64,000 nt of DNA. Source: Streptococcus mitis (GTDB lineage: Bacteria; Bacillota; Bacilli; Lactobacillales; Streptococcaceae). Both the position numbers and the translations under genes were made by a program. Of the stretch, positions 30,475 through 39,638 are shown piece after piece. Position 1 is the first letter of the stretch; each line of letters starts with the position of its first letter. The DNA lies in assembly GCF_001281025.1 (NCBI RefSeq), contig NZ_CP012646.1, forward strand, positions 1,393,001-1,457,000, read 5' to 3'. The notes under the pieces were generated by a model that was not told the origin of the DNA, did no database searches, and saw only the letters and a list, made by a program, of their open reading frames with translations.

Positions 30475-32757
30475 ATGCGTTTTAATCAATTCAGCTATTT
30501 TGCGCTACCTAGAGATACAATTATCTTTGAATTAAAAAAGTATGGATTCGATTTACCGGTCAACATTACAAATAAAAAAACGCTTGAAGCGTTTCTTATT
30601 CGTTTCTTTTTTAATTACAAAGATAGCACCTATCCCCTATCCAGTTTAGCAGTTGATAAAGAAACTGACTTACTGACATTTTTTCAGTCAGACAAAGAAC
30701 TGACTGCAGATATTTTCTATACTGTAGCCTTTCAACTCTTAGGTTTTTCCTACTTGATTGACTTTGAAGACAGTGATGTTTTTCGTAAAGAGACTGGTTT
30801 TCCCATTGTATATGGTGACTTGATTGAAAATTTCTATCAGTTACTCAATACTCGCACCAAAAAGGGAAATACTCTTATCGACCAACTTGTCAGTGACGGT
30901 CTTATTCCTGAGGATAATGACTATCACTACTTTAACGGTAAGAGTTTGGCTACTTTTTCTAGCCATGATGCCATTCGAGAAGTCGTTTACGTTGAGTCTC
31001 GTGTCGATACTGACCAAAAAGGTCTTCCAGACTTAGTCAAGGTTAGCATTATTCGTCCTCGTTTTGATGGAAAAATCCCTGCTATCATGACAGCCAGTCC
31101 CTATCATCAGGGAACAAATGACAAGGCTAGTGACAAGGCTCTCTACAAGATGGAGGGCAATCTCGAGGTTAAACCTGCTCACAAGATTGAGCTAGAGGAA
31201 CCTCAACTAAATCTCGTCCAACCTCAAGGTCAAGCTGAGCTTGTGTCAGAAACTGAGGAAAAGCTAACGCACATCAACGCTAGCTATACTCTCAACGACT
31301 ACTTCCTTCCACGAGGTTTTGCCAATCTGTATGTCTCAGGTGTTGGTACCAAAGACTCTACTGGTTTCATGACTAACGGAGACTACCAGCAAATCGAGGC
31401 TTATAAAAATGTCATCGATTGGCTTAATGGCCGTTGCCGTGCTTTTACTGACCACACGCGCCAACGTCAAGTCAAGGCTGACTGGTCAAATGGAAAAGTA
31501 GCTACAACTGGACTTTCCTATCTAGGTACCATGTCCAATGGTCTTGCGACTACAGGTGTAGATGGTTTAGAGGTTATTATTGCCGAGGCTGGTATTTCTT
31601 CGTGGTACAACTACTACCGTGAAAACGGTCTGGTAACTAGCCCAGGTGGTTATCCAGGTGAGGACTTTGACTCCCTTGCAGAACTAACCTACTCTCGTAA
31701 TCTCTTGGCTGGCGACTATATTCGTGGTAATGAAGATCACCAAACTGACTTAGAAAAAGTAAAAAAGCAGTTAGATCGCAAATCTGGTGACTATAATCAG
31801 TTTTGGCATGACCGCAATTATCTGCTCAATGCTCATAAGGTAAAGGCAGAGGTTGTCTTTACTCATGGTTCACAGGATTGGAATGTCAAACCACTTCATG
31901 TTTATCAGATGTTTCACGCCCTTCCTGATAATATAAATAAGCACCTCTTTTTCCATAATGGTGCCCATGTTTATATGAATAACTGGCAGTCCATTGATTT
32001 CCGTGAGTCCATGAATGCCTTATTGACTAAGAAATTACTGGGAGAAGATACAGATTTTCAACTCCCTACTGTCATTTGGCAGGATAATACAGCTCCTCAG
32101 ACTTGGTTATCACTTGATACCTTCGGTGAGCAAGATAACTTTGAAACATTCTCACTTGGTCAAGAAGAGCAAGTTATTCAAAACCAGTATTTAGATAAGG
32201 ATTTTGAGCGTTATGGTAAGACATACCAGACCTTCAATACGGAACTCTATCAAGGGAAAGTCAATCAGATTACTATTGACCTTCCTGTGACCAAGGATCT
32301 CCACCTGAACGGTCGTGCCCAACTCAATCTTCGTATCAAATCCAGTACAAATAAGGGGCTCTTATCTGCCCAACTGCTAGAATTTGGACAGAAGAAATAC
32401 CTACAACCTTATCCAGCTGTATTAAGTGCTAGAACCATTGACAACGGTCGCTACTACATGTTGGAAAATCTTAACGAATTGCCTTTTCGTGAAAATGCAC
32501 AACGCGTCGTGACAAAAGGCTACCTCAATTTACAAAATAGAAATGATTTACTGTTAGTAGAGGATATTACTGCAGATGAATGGATGGATGTGCAATTTGA
32601 ACTGCAACCAACTATTTACAAGTTAAAAGAAGGAGATACTCTTCGTTTAGTCCTCTATACTACTGACTTTGAAATCACAATCCGTGACAATACCGCTTAC
32701 CAGCTGACTGTTGATCTTGAACAGTCTACACTTATCCTACCTTATCAAAAGGTATAA
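30475..32757 (+). CDS. pepX: Xaa-Pro dipeptidyl-peptidase
   Basis: 760 residues, close to the usual length of about 757, with a strong ribosome site TAGGAGG. The catalytic triad of the S15 family is visible: Ser348 in TTGLSYLGT, Asp468 in HGSQDWNV and His498 in HNGAHVYM. An N-terminal helical dimerisation domain (first 150 or so residues) precedes the alpha/beta-hydrolase core and a C-terminal beta-rich domain. It removes X-Pro dipeptides from peptides and is cytoplasmic. A broken copy of its last 525 bases follows at 32769-33223. Confidence 0.96.
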   Translation: MRFNQFSYFALPRDTIIFELKKYGFDLPVNITNKKTLEAFLIRFFFNYKDSTYPLSSLAVDKETDLLTFFQSDKELTADIFYTVAFQLLGFSYLIDFEDSDVFRKETGFPIVYGDLIENFYQLLNTRTKKGNTLIDQLVSDGLIPEDNDYHYFNGKSLATFSSHDAIREVVYVESRVDTDQKGLPDLVKVSIIRPRFDGKIPAIMTASPYHQGTNDKASDKALYKMEGNLEVKPAHKIELEEPQLNLVQPQGQAELVSETEEKLTHINASYTLNDYFLPRGFANLYVSGVGTKDSTGFMTNGDYQQIEAYKNVIDWLNGRCRAFTDHTRQRQVKADWSNGKVATTGLSYLGTMSNGLATTGVDGLEVIIAEAGISSWYNYYRENGLVTSPGGYPGEDFDSLAELTYSRNLLAGDYIRGNEDHQTDLEKVKKQLDRKSGDYNQFWHDRNYLLNAHKVKAEVVFTHGSQDWNVKPLHVYQMFHALPDNINKHLFFHNGAHVYMNNWQSIDFRESMNALLTKKLLGEDTDFQLPTVIWQDNTAPQTWLSLDTFGEQDNFETFSLGQEEQVIQNQYLDKDFERYGKTYQTFNTELYQGKVNQITIDLPVTKDLHLNGRAQLNLRIKSSTNKGLLSAQLLEFGQKKYLQPYPAVLSARTIDNGRYYMLENLNELPFRENAQRVVTKGYLNLQNRNDLLLVEDITADEWMDVQFELQPTIYKLKEGDTLRLVLYTTDFEITIRDNTAYQLTVDLEQSTLILPYQKV

Positions 32758-32768
32758 TATATTAGAAT

Positions 32769-33223
32769 TTCAATACGGAACTATTTCCACTTGAACAGTT
32801 GAAACAAACATAAACTTTGGGTCAACTTCAATCCCAATATGGGCTTATGATAGGTCTACACGGGAGCTTAGACAAAAGATACTAAGACCCTAACCAACAT
32901 ATGTACTCATTAATAACACTCGCTACCACTCCACATGTTGGACAATCTCTGTGAATTGACATTAATCGTAAATTCACAACAAGTCGTGACAAAAGGCTAC
33001 CCTAATTGAATGATTTACTGTTAGTAGAGGACACCAATGTAGATAAACGGATAGATACCCAATTCATCTACACCCAACTAGTGACAAGTTAAAAGAAGGA
33101 GATTTCCTCCGTATAGTTCTCTATACTACTGACTTTGAAATCATCATACGTGACAATATCGCTTACCACTCGACTGACGTTCTCGTTCAGTCCACGCTTT
33201 CTGTACCTTGTACAAGGAGTAAT
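32769..33223 (+). pseudogene. Degenerate duplicate of the pepX 3' end
   Basis: This gene-less stretch aligns in order with pepX 32233-32757. Shared runs include 33009-33031 with 32542-32564 (23 bases), 33119-33143 with 32653-32677 (25 bases), and 32983-33001 with the same sequence in pepX. The offset falls from 536 to about 466 bases, so the copy has lost some 70 bases. Frame shifts and stops (for example CCCTAATTGAATGA) show it is not translated. Its tail contains the ribosome site of argR (ACAAGGAG). Confidence 0.88.
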
Positions 33224-33228
33224 ATTTT

Positions 33229-33699
33229 ATGAATAAATCTGAACACCGACACCAACTCATACGAGCTCTTGTAACTAAAAACAAGATTCATACTCAAGCT
33301 GAGCTACAAGCTCTTCTTGCTGATAATGATATTCAAGTTACACAAGCTACACTTTCGAGAGATATTAAAAGTATGAACCTCTCAAAAGTACGTGAAGAAG
33401 ATAACTCTTACTACGTGCTCAATACAGGTTCTATCTCAAAATGGGAGAAACGTCTCGAAATTTATATGGAAGATGCTCTTGTCTTGATGCGCCCAGTTCA
33501 ACACCAAGTCCTGCTAAAAACCCTTCCTGGACTTGCTCAATCCTTTGGTTCTATCATTGATGCTTTGAGCTTCCCTGACGCTATCGCTACTCTCTGTGGA
33601 GATGATGTCTGTCTCGTCATCTGCGAAGATGCAGAAGCTGCTCAAAAATGCTTTGAAGAACTGAAAAAATTCGCTCCACCATTTTTCTTTGAAGAATAA
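33229..33699 (+). CDS. argR: ArgR family transcriptional regulator, second paralogue
   Basis: 156 residues. The N-terminal winged helix contains [17 protein letters not shown], as in AhrC/ArgR; the C-terminal arginine-binding and hexamer domain is present but diverged ([13 protein letters not shown] in place of the common GDDT motif) and ends in the unusual FAPPFFFEE. It is 31% or so shorter in similarity than the copy at 7634 by eye only; treat the pair as distant paralogues. Two ArgR proteins acting jointly on arginine genes are known in streptococci and lactococci. It follows pepX and its decayed copy and may be read from the pepX promoter. Confidence 0.88.
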   Translation: MNKSEHRHQLIRALVTKNKIHTQAELQALLADNDIQVTQATLSRDIKSMNLSKVREEDNSYYVLNTGSISKWEKRLEIYMEDALVLMRPVQHQVLLKTLPGLAQSFGSIIDALSFPDAIATLCGDDVCLVICEDAEAAQKCFEELKKFAPPFFFEE

Positions 33700-33735
33700 C
33701 AAAATTCCGTGTCTCATGTGGCACGGAATTTTGTA
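33700..33735. terminator. Terminator between convergent argR and the obgE unit
   Basis: Perfect hairpin CAAAATTCCGTG (33700-33711) / CACGGAATTTTG (33722-33733); symmetric, so it can serve both strands. Confidence 0.8.
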
Positions 33736-33742
33736 ATATTCT

Positions 33743-33901
33743 TTACTGAGATGGATTCTCTTTTTTAGTTCGTGCTAATCTCAGGGCACGATTTGGATTG
33801 AGACGATTAAACAGTTCTTCCAATTTCTTTTCATTCCAAACGTCTGCGGCAGAAACAAAATTGCCATCCGCATCTCGGAAAGATATCGGTTTATCTCCCA
33901 T
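33743..33901 (-). CDS. Small conserved-looking protein of unknown function (52 aa)
   Basis: Begins MGDKPISFRDADGNFVSAAD and ends LRLARTKKENPSQ. A good ribosome site (AGGAG, spacing six) and a position nine bases after the obgE stop indicate a genuine gene co-transcribed with obgE. It is hydrophilic, with no cysteine or membrane segment, and the middle (LEELFNRLNPNRALRLAR) is a likely basic helix. I do not recognise the family and make no functional call. Confidence 0.7.
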   Translation of the reverse strand: MGDKPISFRDADGNFVSAADVWNEKKLEELFNRLNPNRALRLARTKKENPSQ

Positions 33902-33910
33902 ATCAATCTC

Positions 33911-35221
33911 CTAGTCTACAAATTCAAACTCAAATTTACCAATTCGGACCAAGTCACCATCTTTAGCACCACGCGCACGAAGGGCTTCATCAACCCCCAT
34001 ACCACGTAATTGACGGGCAAATTTCATGACTGATTCGTCACGATCAAAGTTGGTCATATTAAAGAGTTTCATGAGTTTTTCACCAGAAAGTACCCATGTC
34101 GCATCGTCATCACGACTAATTTCAAAGGCTTTTTCTTCCTCATCAAATCCATAGTAAGCTTCTTCTTCCATATCTGACTCGTCGTAGAGCAAGAATTCTG
34201 GTGTCTTGTCTAACAATTCAGCTGTAGCATCCAAAAGTGTAGCCAGACCTTGCTTGGTCAAACCAGATATTGGGAAGATAGCTGGTAACTCTTCAAATTC
34301 ATCATAGTTTTCAGCTAATTTTTTCTTGAATTCTTCAAGATTTTCCTGACTCTCAGGCATATCCATCTTATTGGCTACAATAATCTGTGGACGCTCCATG
34401 AGACGAAGATTGTATGACTCCAGCTCTTTATTGATGGCAAGATAATCCTCATATGGATCACGGCCTTCGCTAGCTGACATATCAATGATATGGAGGATGA
34501 CACGTGTACGTTCGATATGACGGAGGAACTGGGTTCCCAGACCGACACCTTGACTAGCCCCTTCAATCAAACCTGGCAGATCGGCTACTGCAAAGGATTC
34601 ACCTGATTGGGTGCGAACCATACCTAGATTTGGTACAATGGTCGTAAAGTGGTAGGCACCGATTTTTGGTTTAGCAGATGTAATAACACTTAAAAGAGTT
34701 GATTTCCCTACAGATGGGAAACCTACTAAACCAACATCTGCCAAGATTTTTAGTTCCAATTGTAACTCACGTTCCTGACCTGGTTCTCCATTTTCAGAGA
34801 TTTCAGGTGCAGGATTTTTTGGTGTCGCAAAGCGGATATTTCCACGTCCACCGCGACCTCCGTGAGCAACGATAAATTCTTGCCCGTGTTCTATCAAATC
34901 TGTCAAAACCTTGCCAGTCTCTGCATCACGAACAGTCGTACCTTGTGGCACTCGAACTCTAAGGTCCTCAGCACCACGACCATGCATCCCTTTGGTCATC
35001 CCTTTTTCACCAGAATCAGCCTTGAAATGACGATTGTAGCGGAAATCCATCAAGGTACGCAAACCTTCGTCTACAACGAAGACCACATTTCCTCCACGAC
35101 CACCGTCACCACCCCAAGGACCCCCATTAGGGACATATTTTTCACGGCGAAAGGCAACCATACCATCGCCACCATTACCAGCCTTGACCTTAATCTTGGC
35201 TGTATCTAAAAACATACTCAT
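33911..35221 (-). CDS. obgE: Obg family GTPase
   Basis: 436 residues in three parts: the glycine-rich Obg fold ([31 protein letters not shown]) in residues 1-158, the GTPase domain with [17 protein letters not shown] and NKMDMPE, and the OCT domain at the C-terminus, ending [15 protein letters not shown]. Obg associates with the 50S subunit and couples ribosome assembly to growth. It shares an mRNA with the 52-residue ORF downstream. Confidence 0.96.
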   Translation of the reverse strand: MSMFLDTAKIKVKAGNGGDGMVAFRREKYVPNGGPWGGDGGRGGNVVFVVDEGLRTLMDFRYNRHFKADSGEKGMTKGMHGRGAEDLRVRVPQGTTVRDAETGKVLTDLIEHGQEFIVAHGGRGGRGNIRFATPKNPAPEISENGEPGQERELQLELKILADVGLVGFPSVGKSTLLSVITSAKPKIGAYHFTTIVPNLGMVRTQSGESFAVADLPGLIEGASQGVGLGTQFLRHIERTRVILHIIDMSASEGRDPYEDYLAINKELESYNLRLMERPQIIVANKMDMPESQENLEEFKKKLAENYDEFEELPAIFPISGLTKQGLATLLDATAELLDKTPEFLLYDESDMEEEAYYGFDEEEKAFEISRDDDATWVLSGEKLMKLFNMTNFDRDESVMKFARQLRGMGVDEALRARGAKDGDLVRIGKFEFEFVD

Positions 35222-35235
35222 TTTTTCTTCTCACT

Positions 35236-35262
35236 TTAAAAAAGGGCTGGGAAATCCCAGTC
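35236..35262 (-). terminator. Terminator after the DUF4044 gene
   Basis: Minus strand GACTGGGATTTCCCAG followed by CCC and TTTTTT, between the DUF4044 ORF and obgE. Confidence 0.8.
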
Positions 35263-35284
35263 ACTAAATTTTCTTGTATCTATT

Positions 35285-35419
35285 TTATAGATTACTGAGG
35301 GCACCAATTGCAGTTGCAAAAATTCCCAATAAACTTGCTACTAGCATGATAATCACGATAAACAAGGTTATTTTCTCAAACATAGTTTTTTTACGATTTC
35401 CATTATCTCCAAATGCCAT
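35285..35419 (-). CDS. DUF4044 family small membrane protein (44 aa)
   Basis: Begins MAFGDNGNRKKTMFEKITLF, then a single membrane helix to the C-terminus (ending ATAIGALSNL). The basic N-terminus followed by one hydrophobic helix matches the DUF4044 family of short lactic-acid-bacterial proteins. The ribosome site GAAGGAGATAAAA is strong. The function is unknown. It stands between the PspC-domain gene and obgE with its own terminator. Confidence 0.75.
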   Translation of the reverse strand: MAFGDNGNRKKTMFEKITLFIVIIMLVASLLGIFATAIGALSNL

Positions 35420-35477
35420 TTTTATCTCCTTCGTTACATTCTATTTTCTATTATCTTAGCATGAATTGAGCTAGTTT

Positions 35478-35669
35478 TCAATAGTCAGTTGCTACAGGTG
35501 CAATAATCCATAAAATGATATAAGCTACAATTCCTGCCCCATAACAAAATGCAAGAACACCCCATATTACACGAACAATAGTCGGATCAATATCAAAATA
35601 ATTTGCGACCCCAGCACATACTCCAGCAATTTTTTGATCACTACCACTTCTCATCAATTGTTTTTTCAT
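35478..35669 (-). CDS. PspC domain protein
   Basis: 63 residues. Begins MKKQLMRSGSDQKIAGVCAG, then VANYFDIDPTIVRVIW and a membrane segment (about 38-57), the full PspC (phage-shock-protein C) domain and nothing else. Such small PspC proteins sit in the cytoplasmic membrane and are linked to envelope stress; that is family knowledge, not shown here. It lies 14 bases after the glycosyltransferase stop, so it may share its transcript. Confidence 0.85.
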   Translation of the reverse strand: MKKQLMRSGSDQKIAGVCAGVANYFDIDPTIVRVIWGVLAFCYGAGIVAYIILWIIAPVATDY

Positions 35670-35683
35670 AGCTATTCCTCTTT

Positions 35684-37009
35684 CTATTCTTCACTGTCTT
35701 TCCAATAATCTCTGATGCTGATTAACTGTGTTTTTGAAGCCCTCAGCATTCGTCTAGAGCCTTTTACAGGCACAGCAACCACCTGTTGCGGTAAATACAA
35801 AACTGTCTTAAAGATACGCTGGCTGACCGTATCATCTTTTGCTAAATCTTTCTGGAAGTTATTTGAAATAATGGCATCCAAATAAAACTCATGCACTCGT
35901 TTTCCAAAGTTCTCAGCTGAAATCTCGTACAATTTCTCTGATAAGGTATACTCATCCATATCTGGCGTTGCAATCAGGGCCTCCAGAATAGCTCCAGCCA
36001 AATCATGTTCACCGTAATACAAGGTTCCAAACATTTTATCACTGATAAGATTGTCCAGATAAGGATTTCCGTGAGCAATGACAGGTGTTCCACTGGCTAA
36101 GCTTTCCAAGTATGTCAAACCTTGCGTTTCACTTGTCGATGCCGAGATAAAGAAATCCGCCGCCTTATAGTAAAGAGCTGTCTCACTAGGAGCAATCATG
36201 CCTGTAAAGATGACGGAGTCTTGAATCTCTAGTTTCTGGGCTTGCTCTTTGAGGTTATCCAGATAAGGGCCATCCCCAGCAACTACCAGTTTAACCTTGT
36301 CTTCTTCTTTCAGAACATCTGCAAAAGCTACTAATACTGCTTGAATATTTTTTTCATAGGAAATTCTCGAAAGACTAAGTAACATCTGTTCATCAGCTTG
36401 AATCCCTAGTTTACTACGTAGTTCTTTCAGATTTTCTTGCTTGATTTCTGGACGTTCAAACTTGGCTAATTCAATCCCAGTAGGAATGACACGTTTTTCG
36501 ACCTTGACCTTATAGTCAGATAGCAAGTCACGGACAATCTCACTAGGACAAATGACTCCATCTACATCATGTAAAAAACCTCTAACCAAATACTTGACCA
36601 TACTAGGACGAATCAACATTCCCTTAGCAATATAATGCACGTAGTCTTCGTATTGGGTGTGATAGGTATGGATGACTGGAATCTTCAATTCACGCGCAAT
36701 CCAAATCCCCAACAAGCCTAGAGAAAATTCTGTCTGAGTATGGATAATATCCAGTTGATATTGTTTAGCAATTTCAAGCGCCTTGCTGAATCCTCGATAG
36801 GCAAAGCGACGATCCTTAAAAGCAAAGAAAGGAACACTTGGAATACGAATAATTTGCCAATCTTCATAGCGATTGACATCCTTATCTGTCGTTGTAAATA
36901 TGAAAACATCATGTCCTTGTTTTTCAAGTTCTGTTTTCAAGGTTCGAATACTGGTCGCAACACCAGAAACCTGAGGAAAATAAGTATCTGTAAATAAACC
37001 AATTCGCAT
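35684..37009 (-). CDS. GT4 glycosyltransferase, probable glucosyl-diacylglycerol synthase
   Basis: 441 residues, GT-B fold. N-terminal acceptor domain with GLFTDTYFPQVSGVATS and IHTQTEFSLGLLG; C-terminal donor domain with LSLSRISYEKNIQAVL, VAGDGPYLDNL and the EX7E-type region SETQGLTYLESLASGTPVIA. In pneumococcus the homologous pair (Spr0982 and CpoA) makes the membrane glycolipids GlcDAG and GalGlcDAG, and this gene corresponds in order and length to the first enzyme. It follows cpoA by 15 bases. The assignment rests on remembered gene order as well as motifs. Confidence 0.82.
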   Translation of the reverse strand: MRIGLFTDTYFPQVSGVATSIRTLKTELEKQGHDVFIFTTTDKDVNRYEDWQIIRIPSVPFFAFKDRRFAYRGFSKALEIAKQYQLDIIHTQTEFSLGLLGIWIARELKIPVIHTYHTQYEDYVHYIAKGMLIRPSMVKYLVRGFLHDVDGVICPSEIVRDLLSDYKVKVEKRVIPTGIELAKFERPEIKQENLKELRSKLGIQADEQMLLSLSRISYEKNIQAVLVAFADVLKEEDKVKLVVAGDGPYLDNLKEQAQKLEIQDSVIFTGMIAPSETALYYKAADFFISASTSETQGLTYLESLASGTPVIAHGNPYLDNLISDKMFGTLYYGEHDLAGAILEALIATPDMDEYTLSEKLYEISAENFGKRVHEFYLDAIISNNFQKDLAKDDTVSQRIFKTVLYLPQQVVAVPVKGSRRMLRASKTQLISIRDYWKDSEE

Positions 37010-37024
37010 AGATTACCTCACTTT

Positions 37025-38068
37025 TTATTTTCTCCCTAAAGCCGCTTGTTTCTCATAAAAGTCCAACCAGATTTGCAACAGATGCTCTTCTGAATACTCT
37101 CTAGAAATATTCTTAGCTTTTTCTTTCAAATCTTTTAAAGCAGCAGGATTCGCTTGATATTCCAGAATAGCTTCTTTCATCTCTTCTCTATCTGCTGTCG
37201 CCCGATAATTTCCCTCCAAAATTACCTTATAAAGATCTAAATCACGCAACATAATAGGAGCTTCACAACTGGCAGCCTCTAAAATCGTCATCGGAAAGAG
37301 CTCATTATAACTAGGAAGCAAGAAAAGATCCGCTAGGGCATACAACTCGCGCATCCGCTCTGGTGAGACAATTCCTGGAAAAATCAAATTTTTAGGGGGA
37401 TTCTCCATAATTTTCTTGTAGCGCTCATAACCATCTGTCATGCCACCAAAAGAGAAACCACCTGCCCAGATAAAGGTAATTTGTGGCAATTCCTCAGCCA
37501 GACGGATAAAATCGTCAATCCCTTTGCGCTTCTGAACTTGACCAGCACCTACTACGATAAACTGATTGTAACTAAGACCTAGCTCTGTACGCAGTTTCGC
37601 TACCTCTTCCTGTGGAAGAGGATGCCATTTTTCCTTGTTTACAAAGTTAGGAATATAAGTCACTTTTTCACGTGGAATACCAGCTGCCACCAAATCCTCG
37701 ATAAACATAGGATTGACCACCACCAAGTGCTCCATTCGGTTGTAAAAAGAAAATACATAGCGTTTCACAATTCCCTTTAAGAAAAATGGAATTTTCAAAC
37801 TCCCCTCAAGTGTATCAGGCAAGAAGTGCACATAGCCAATTTTCCTTCCTGAGCGTTTCTTTTGAAATGTTGATAAATAATAGGGGAAATCAATTGTATG
37901 AAAGTGAGTCACATCGGCTTCGATTGGAAGATTTTCTGTAACAATCAATTGGTCCTTGGCATCACGGTGAAGAAGACGAACTAATTCACGGTAAGCACCT
38001 GAAACTCCTTGTCCTGCTACTTTCTCACTTGAACTCAACATATTGATGCGTAATTTCTTTTTTTCCAT
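37025..38068 (-). CDS. cpoA: GT4 glycosyltransferase CpoA, probable galactosyl-glucosyl-diacylglycerol synthase
   Basis: 347 residues from MEKKKLRINM at 38068. The longer reading from TTG 38107 runs through the promoter and has no ribosome site. GT-B fold: acceptor part with GVSGAYRELVRLLH, donor part with VVGAGQVQKRKGIDDF and the nucleotide-sugar site SYNELFPMTILEAASCEAPI. In pneumococcus CpoA adds galactose to GlcDAG, and mutations change penicillin susceptibility. The -10 box lies so close that the mRNA should start at or within a base of the ATG, with no leader. Confidence 0.82.
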   Translation of the reverse strand: MEKKKLRINMLSSSEKVAGQGVSGAYRELVRLLHRDAKDQLIVTENLPIEADVTHFHTIDFPYYLSTFQKKRSGRKIGYVHFLPDTLEGSLKIPFFLKGIVKRYVFSFYNRMEHLVVVNPMFIEDLVAAGIPREKVTYIPNFVNKEKWHPLPQEEVAKLRTELGLSYNQFIVVGAGQVQKRKGIDDFIRLAEELPQITFIWAGGFSFGGMTDGYERYKKIMENPPKNLIFPGIVSPERMRELYALADLFLLPSYNELFPMTILEAASCEAPIMLRDLDLYKVILEGNYRATADREEMKEAILEYQANPAALKDLKEKAKNISREYSEEHLLQIWLDFYEKQAALGRK

Positions 38069-38075
38069 AACTACT

Positions 38076-38084
38076 ATTATATCA
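38076..38084 (-). promoter_or_regulatory. cpoA extended -10 promoter, leaderless arrangement
   Basis: Minus strand TGATATAAT (TATAAT at 38076-38081), then seven bases AGTAGTT, then ATG. Normal start-site spacing puts the first transcribed base at the A of the start codon. Confidence 0.6.
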
Positions 38085-38103
38085 TTTTCTTTGAATAAAA
38101 TCA

Positions 38104-38166
38104 GCAAAAGAAAGGAGAGACTAGAGGAAAAGAAGGGAAATTTCCTCGCTTTTCCAATGGTCTCTC
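38104..38166 (-). terminator. Long terminator hairpin after the MIP18-type gene
   Basis: The minus strand folds GAGAGAC (38160-38166) with GTCTCTC (38115-38121) and an inner GGAAAA/TTTTCC and AGGAAA/TTTCCCT pairing, then CTTTCTTTT. It separates the rpoD operon from cpoA. Confidence 0.7.
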
Positions 38167-38182
38167 ACATGCTTTTATTTGT

Positions 38183-38512
38183 TTACTTAATGCCTAGGGC
38201 AATGCGTGCATAGCGACTCATTTTTTCAACTGTCCAGGCTGGATACCAGACTAATTTAACCTCAGTATCCGTTACTTCTGGCACCTCTGTCATGGCATCA
38301 TAAATCTGGTCTGTCAAAAGATCTGCCAGGGGACACCCCATGGTTGTCAACGTCATATCAATCTCTGTTTGTCCTGTGTCACCGTCAAAACGAATTTCAT
38401 AGATCAAACCAAGATTGACAATATCGATTCCCAACTCAGGGTCAATAACTTCTTCCAAGGCTGATAAAATTCGTGTTTTGATGTTTTCAATTTGCTCTTC
38501 TGTATAAGCCAT
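38183..38512 (-). CDS. MIP18/PaaD family Fe-S cluster assembly factor
   Basis: 109 residues from MAYTEEQIENIK. The upstream in-frame GTG is itself part of the ribosome site GTGAGG, so it is not the start. DUF59 (MIP18) features are present: EVIDPELGIDIVNLGLIYEI, LTTMGCPLAD with the reactive cysteine, and WYPAWTVEKMSRYARIALG at the end. Related SufT/PaaD proteins help deliver iron-sulfur clusters. It starts 15 bases after the rpoD stop and is co-transcribed with dnaG-rpoD. Confidence 0.88.
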   Translation of the reverse strand: MAYTEEQIENIKTRILSALEEVIDPELGIDIVNLGLIYEIRFDGDTGQTEIDMTLTTMGCPLADLLTDQIYDAMTEVPEVTDTEVKLVWYPAWTVEKMSRYARIALGIK

Positions 38513-38526
38513 ATTCATCCTCACTC

Positions 38527-39636
38527 TTAGTCTTCAATAAAATCACGAAGCGGTTTGCTGCGACTTGGTTGGCGTAGTTTTCTCAAAGCCTTAGCCTCGA
38601 TTTGACGGATTCGCTCACGGGTTACGTTAAAGACTTTACCCACATCTTCAAGGGTACGCATTTTCCCATCATCTAGCCCAAAACGTAGACGCAAAACATT
38701 TTCTTCACGGTCTGTAAGAGTATCCAAGACCTCATCCAACTGCTCACGCAAGACGATACGAGTTGTATAGTCCACTGGATTTTCAATCACTTCATCTTCG
38801 ATAAAGTCTCCAAGGTGGCTATCATCCTCTTCACCAATAGGAGTTTCAAGAGATACTGGTTCTTGGGCAATCTTCAAGATTTCACGAACCTTATCAGGTG
38901 TCATATCCATACGTTCAGCGATTTGTTCTGGTGTCGGATCTTGTCCCAATTCTTGAAGAAGGTTACGCTGTTCACGAACCAATTTATTGATGGTTTCAAC
39001 CATGTGAACTGGGATACGGATAGTACGAGCTTGATCCGCAATAGCACGAGTGATAGCCTGACGAATCCACCAAGTTGCGTAAGTTGAAAACTTGAACCCT
39101 TTAGAATAGTCAAACTTGTCAACAGCCTTCATCAAGCCCATATTTCCTTCTTGAATCAAATCAAGGAACTGCATACCACGCCCGACATAGCGTTTGGCAA
39201 TAGAAACAACCAAACGAAGGTTGGCTTCCGCAAGACGTTGTTTGGCTTCGATATCGCCAGCTTCCACTGCTAGTGCTAATTCTTTTTCCTCTTCATTGGT
39301 CAAGAGAGGAACGACCCCAATTTCTTTCAAGTACATACGGACAGGGTCATTAACCTTAGCCGAAGTTGAACCAATCAAATCCTCATCACTGAGTTCTGGC
39401 TCTTCTTCAGTGCTAAGAACACGCGCACTCGGATTTCCTTCGTTATCTGTGATAGAAATCCCTGCATCCTGAATTCGTTGCAAGAGATCTTCAATCCCAT
39501 CAGCATCCAAGGTAAAAGGAATCACCAGACTTGCATTAATTTCATCATCCGTTGCTGTCCCTTTTTGTTTATGATTACGGATAAATTCTGCTACTTGTAC
39601 ATCAAATGTTGTTACTTCTTTTTGTTTTGTTGCCAT
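38527..39636 (-). CDS. rpoD: RNA polymerase primary sigma factor (sigma-A)
   Basis: 369 residues, the usual size in streptococci. Region 1.2 and 2 ([11 protein letters not shown], then [20 protein letters not shown]), region 3 and region 4 with the helix-turn-helix [21 protein letters not shown] are complete. It directs most transcription, including the TGnTATAAT promoters repeated through this window. It follows dnaG by two bases: the macromolecular-synthesis operon without rpsU. Confidence 0.97.
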   Translation of the reverse strand: MATKQKEVTTFDVQVAEFIRNHKQKGTATDDEINASLVIPFTLDADGIEDLLQRIQDAGISITDNEGNPSARVLSTEEEPELSDEDLIGSTSAKVNDPVRMYLKEIGVVPLLTNEEEKELALAVEAGDIEAKQRLAEANLRLVVSIAKRYVGRGMQFLDLIQEGNMGLMKAVDKFDYSKGFKFSTYATWWIRQAITRAIADQARTIRIPVHMVETINKLVREQRNLLQELGQDPTPEQIAERMDMTPDKVREILKIAQEPVSLETPIGEEDDSHLGDFIEDEVIENPVDYTTRIVLREQLDEVLDTLTDREENVLRLRFGLDDGKMRTLEDVGKVFNVTRERIRQIEAKALRKLRQPSRSKPLRDFIED

Positions 39637-39638
39637 TA

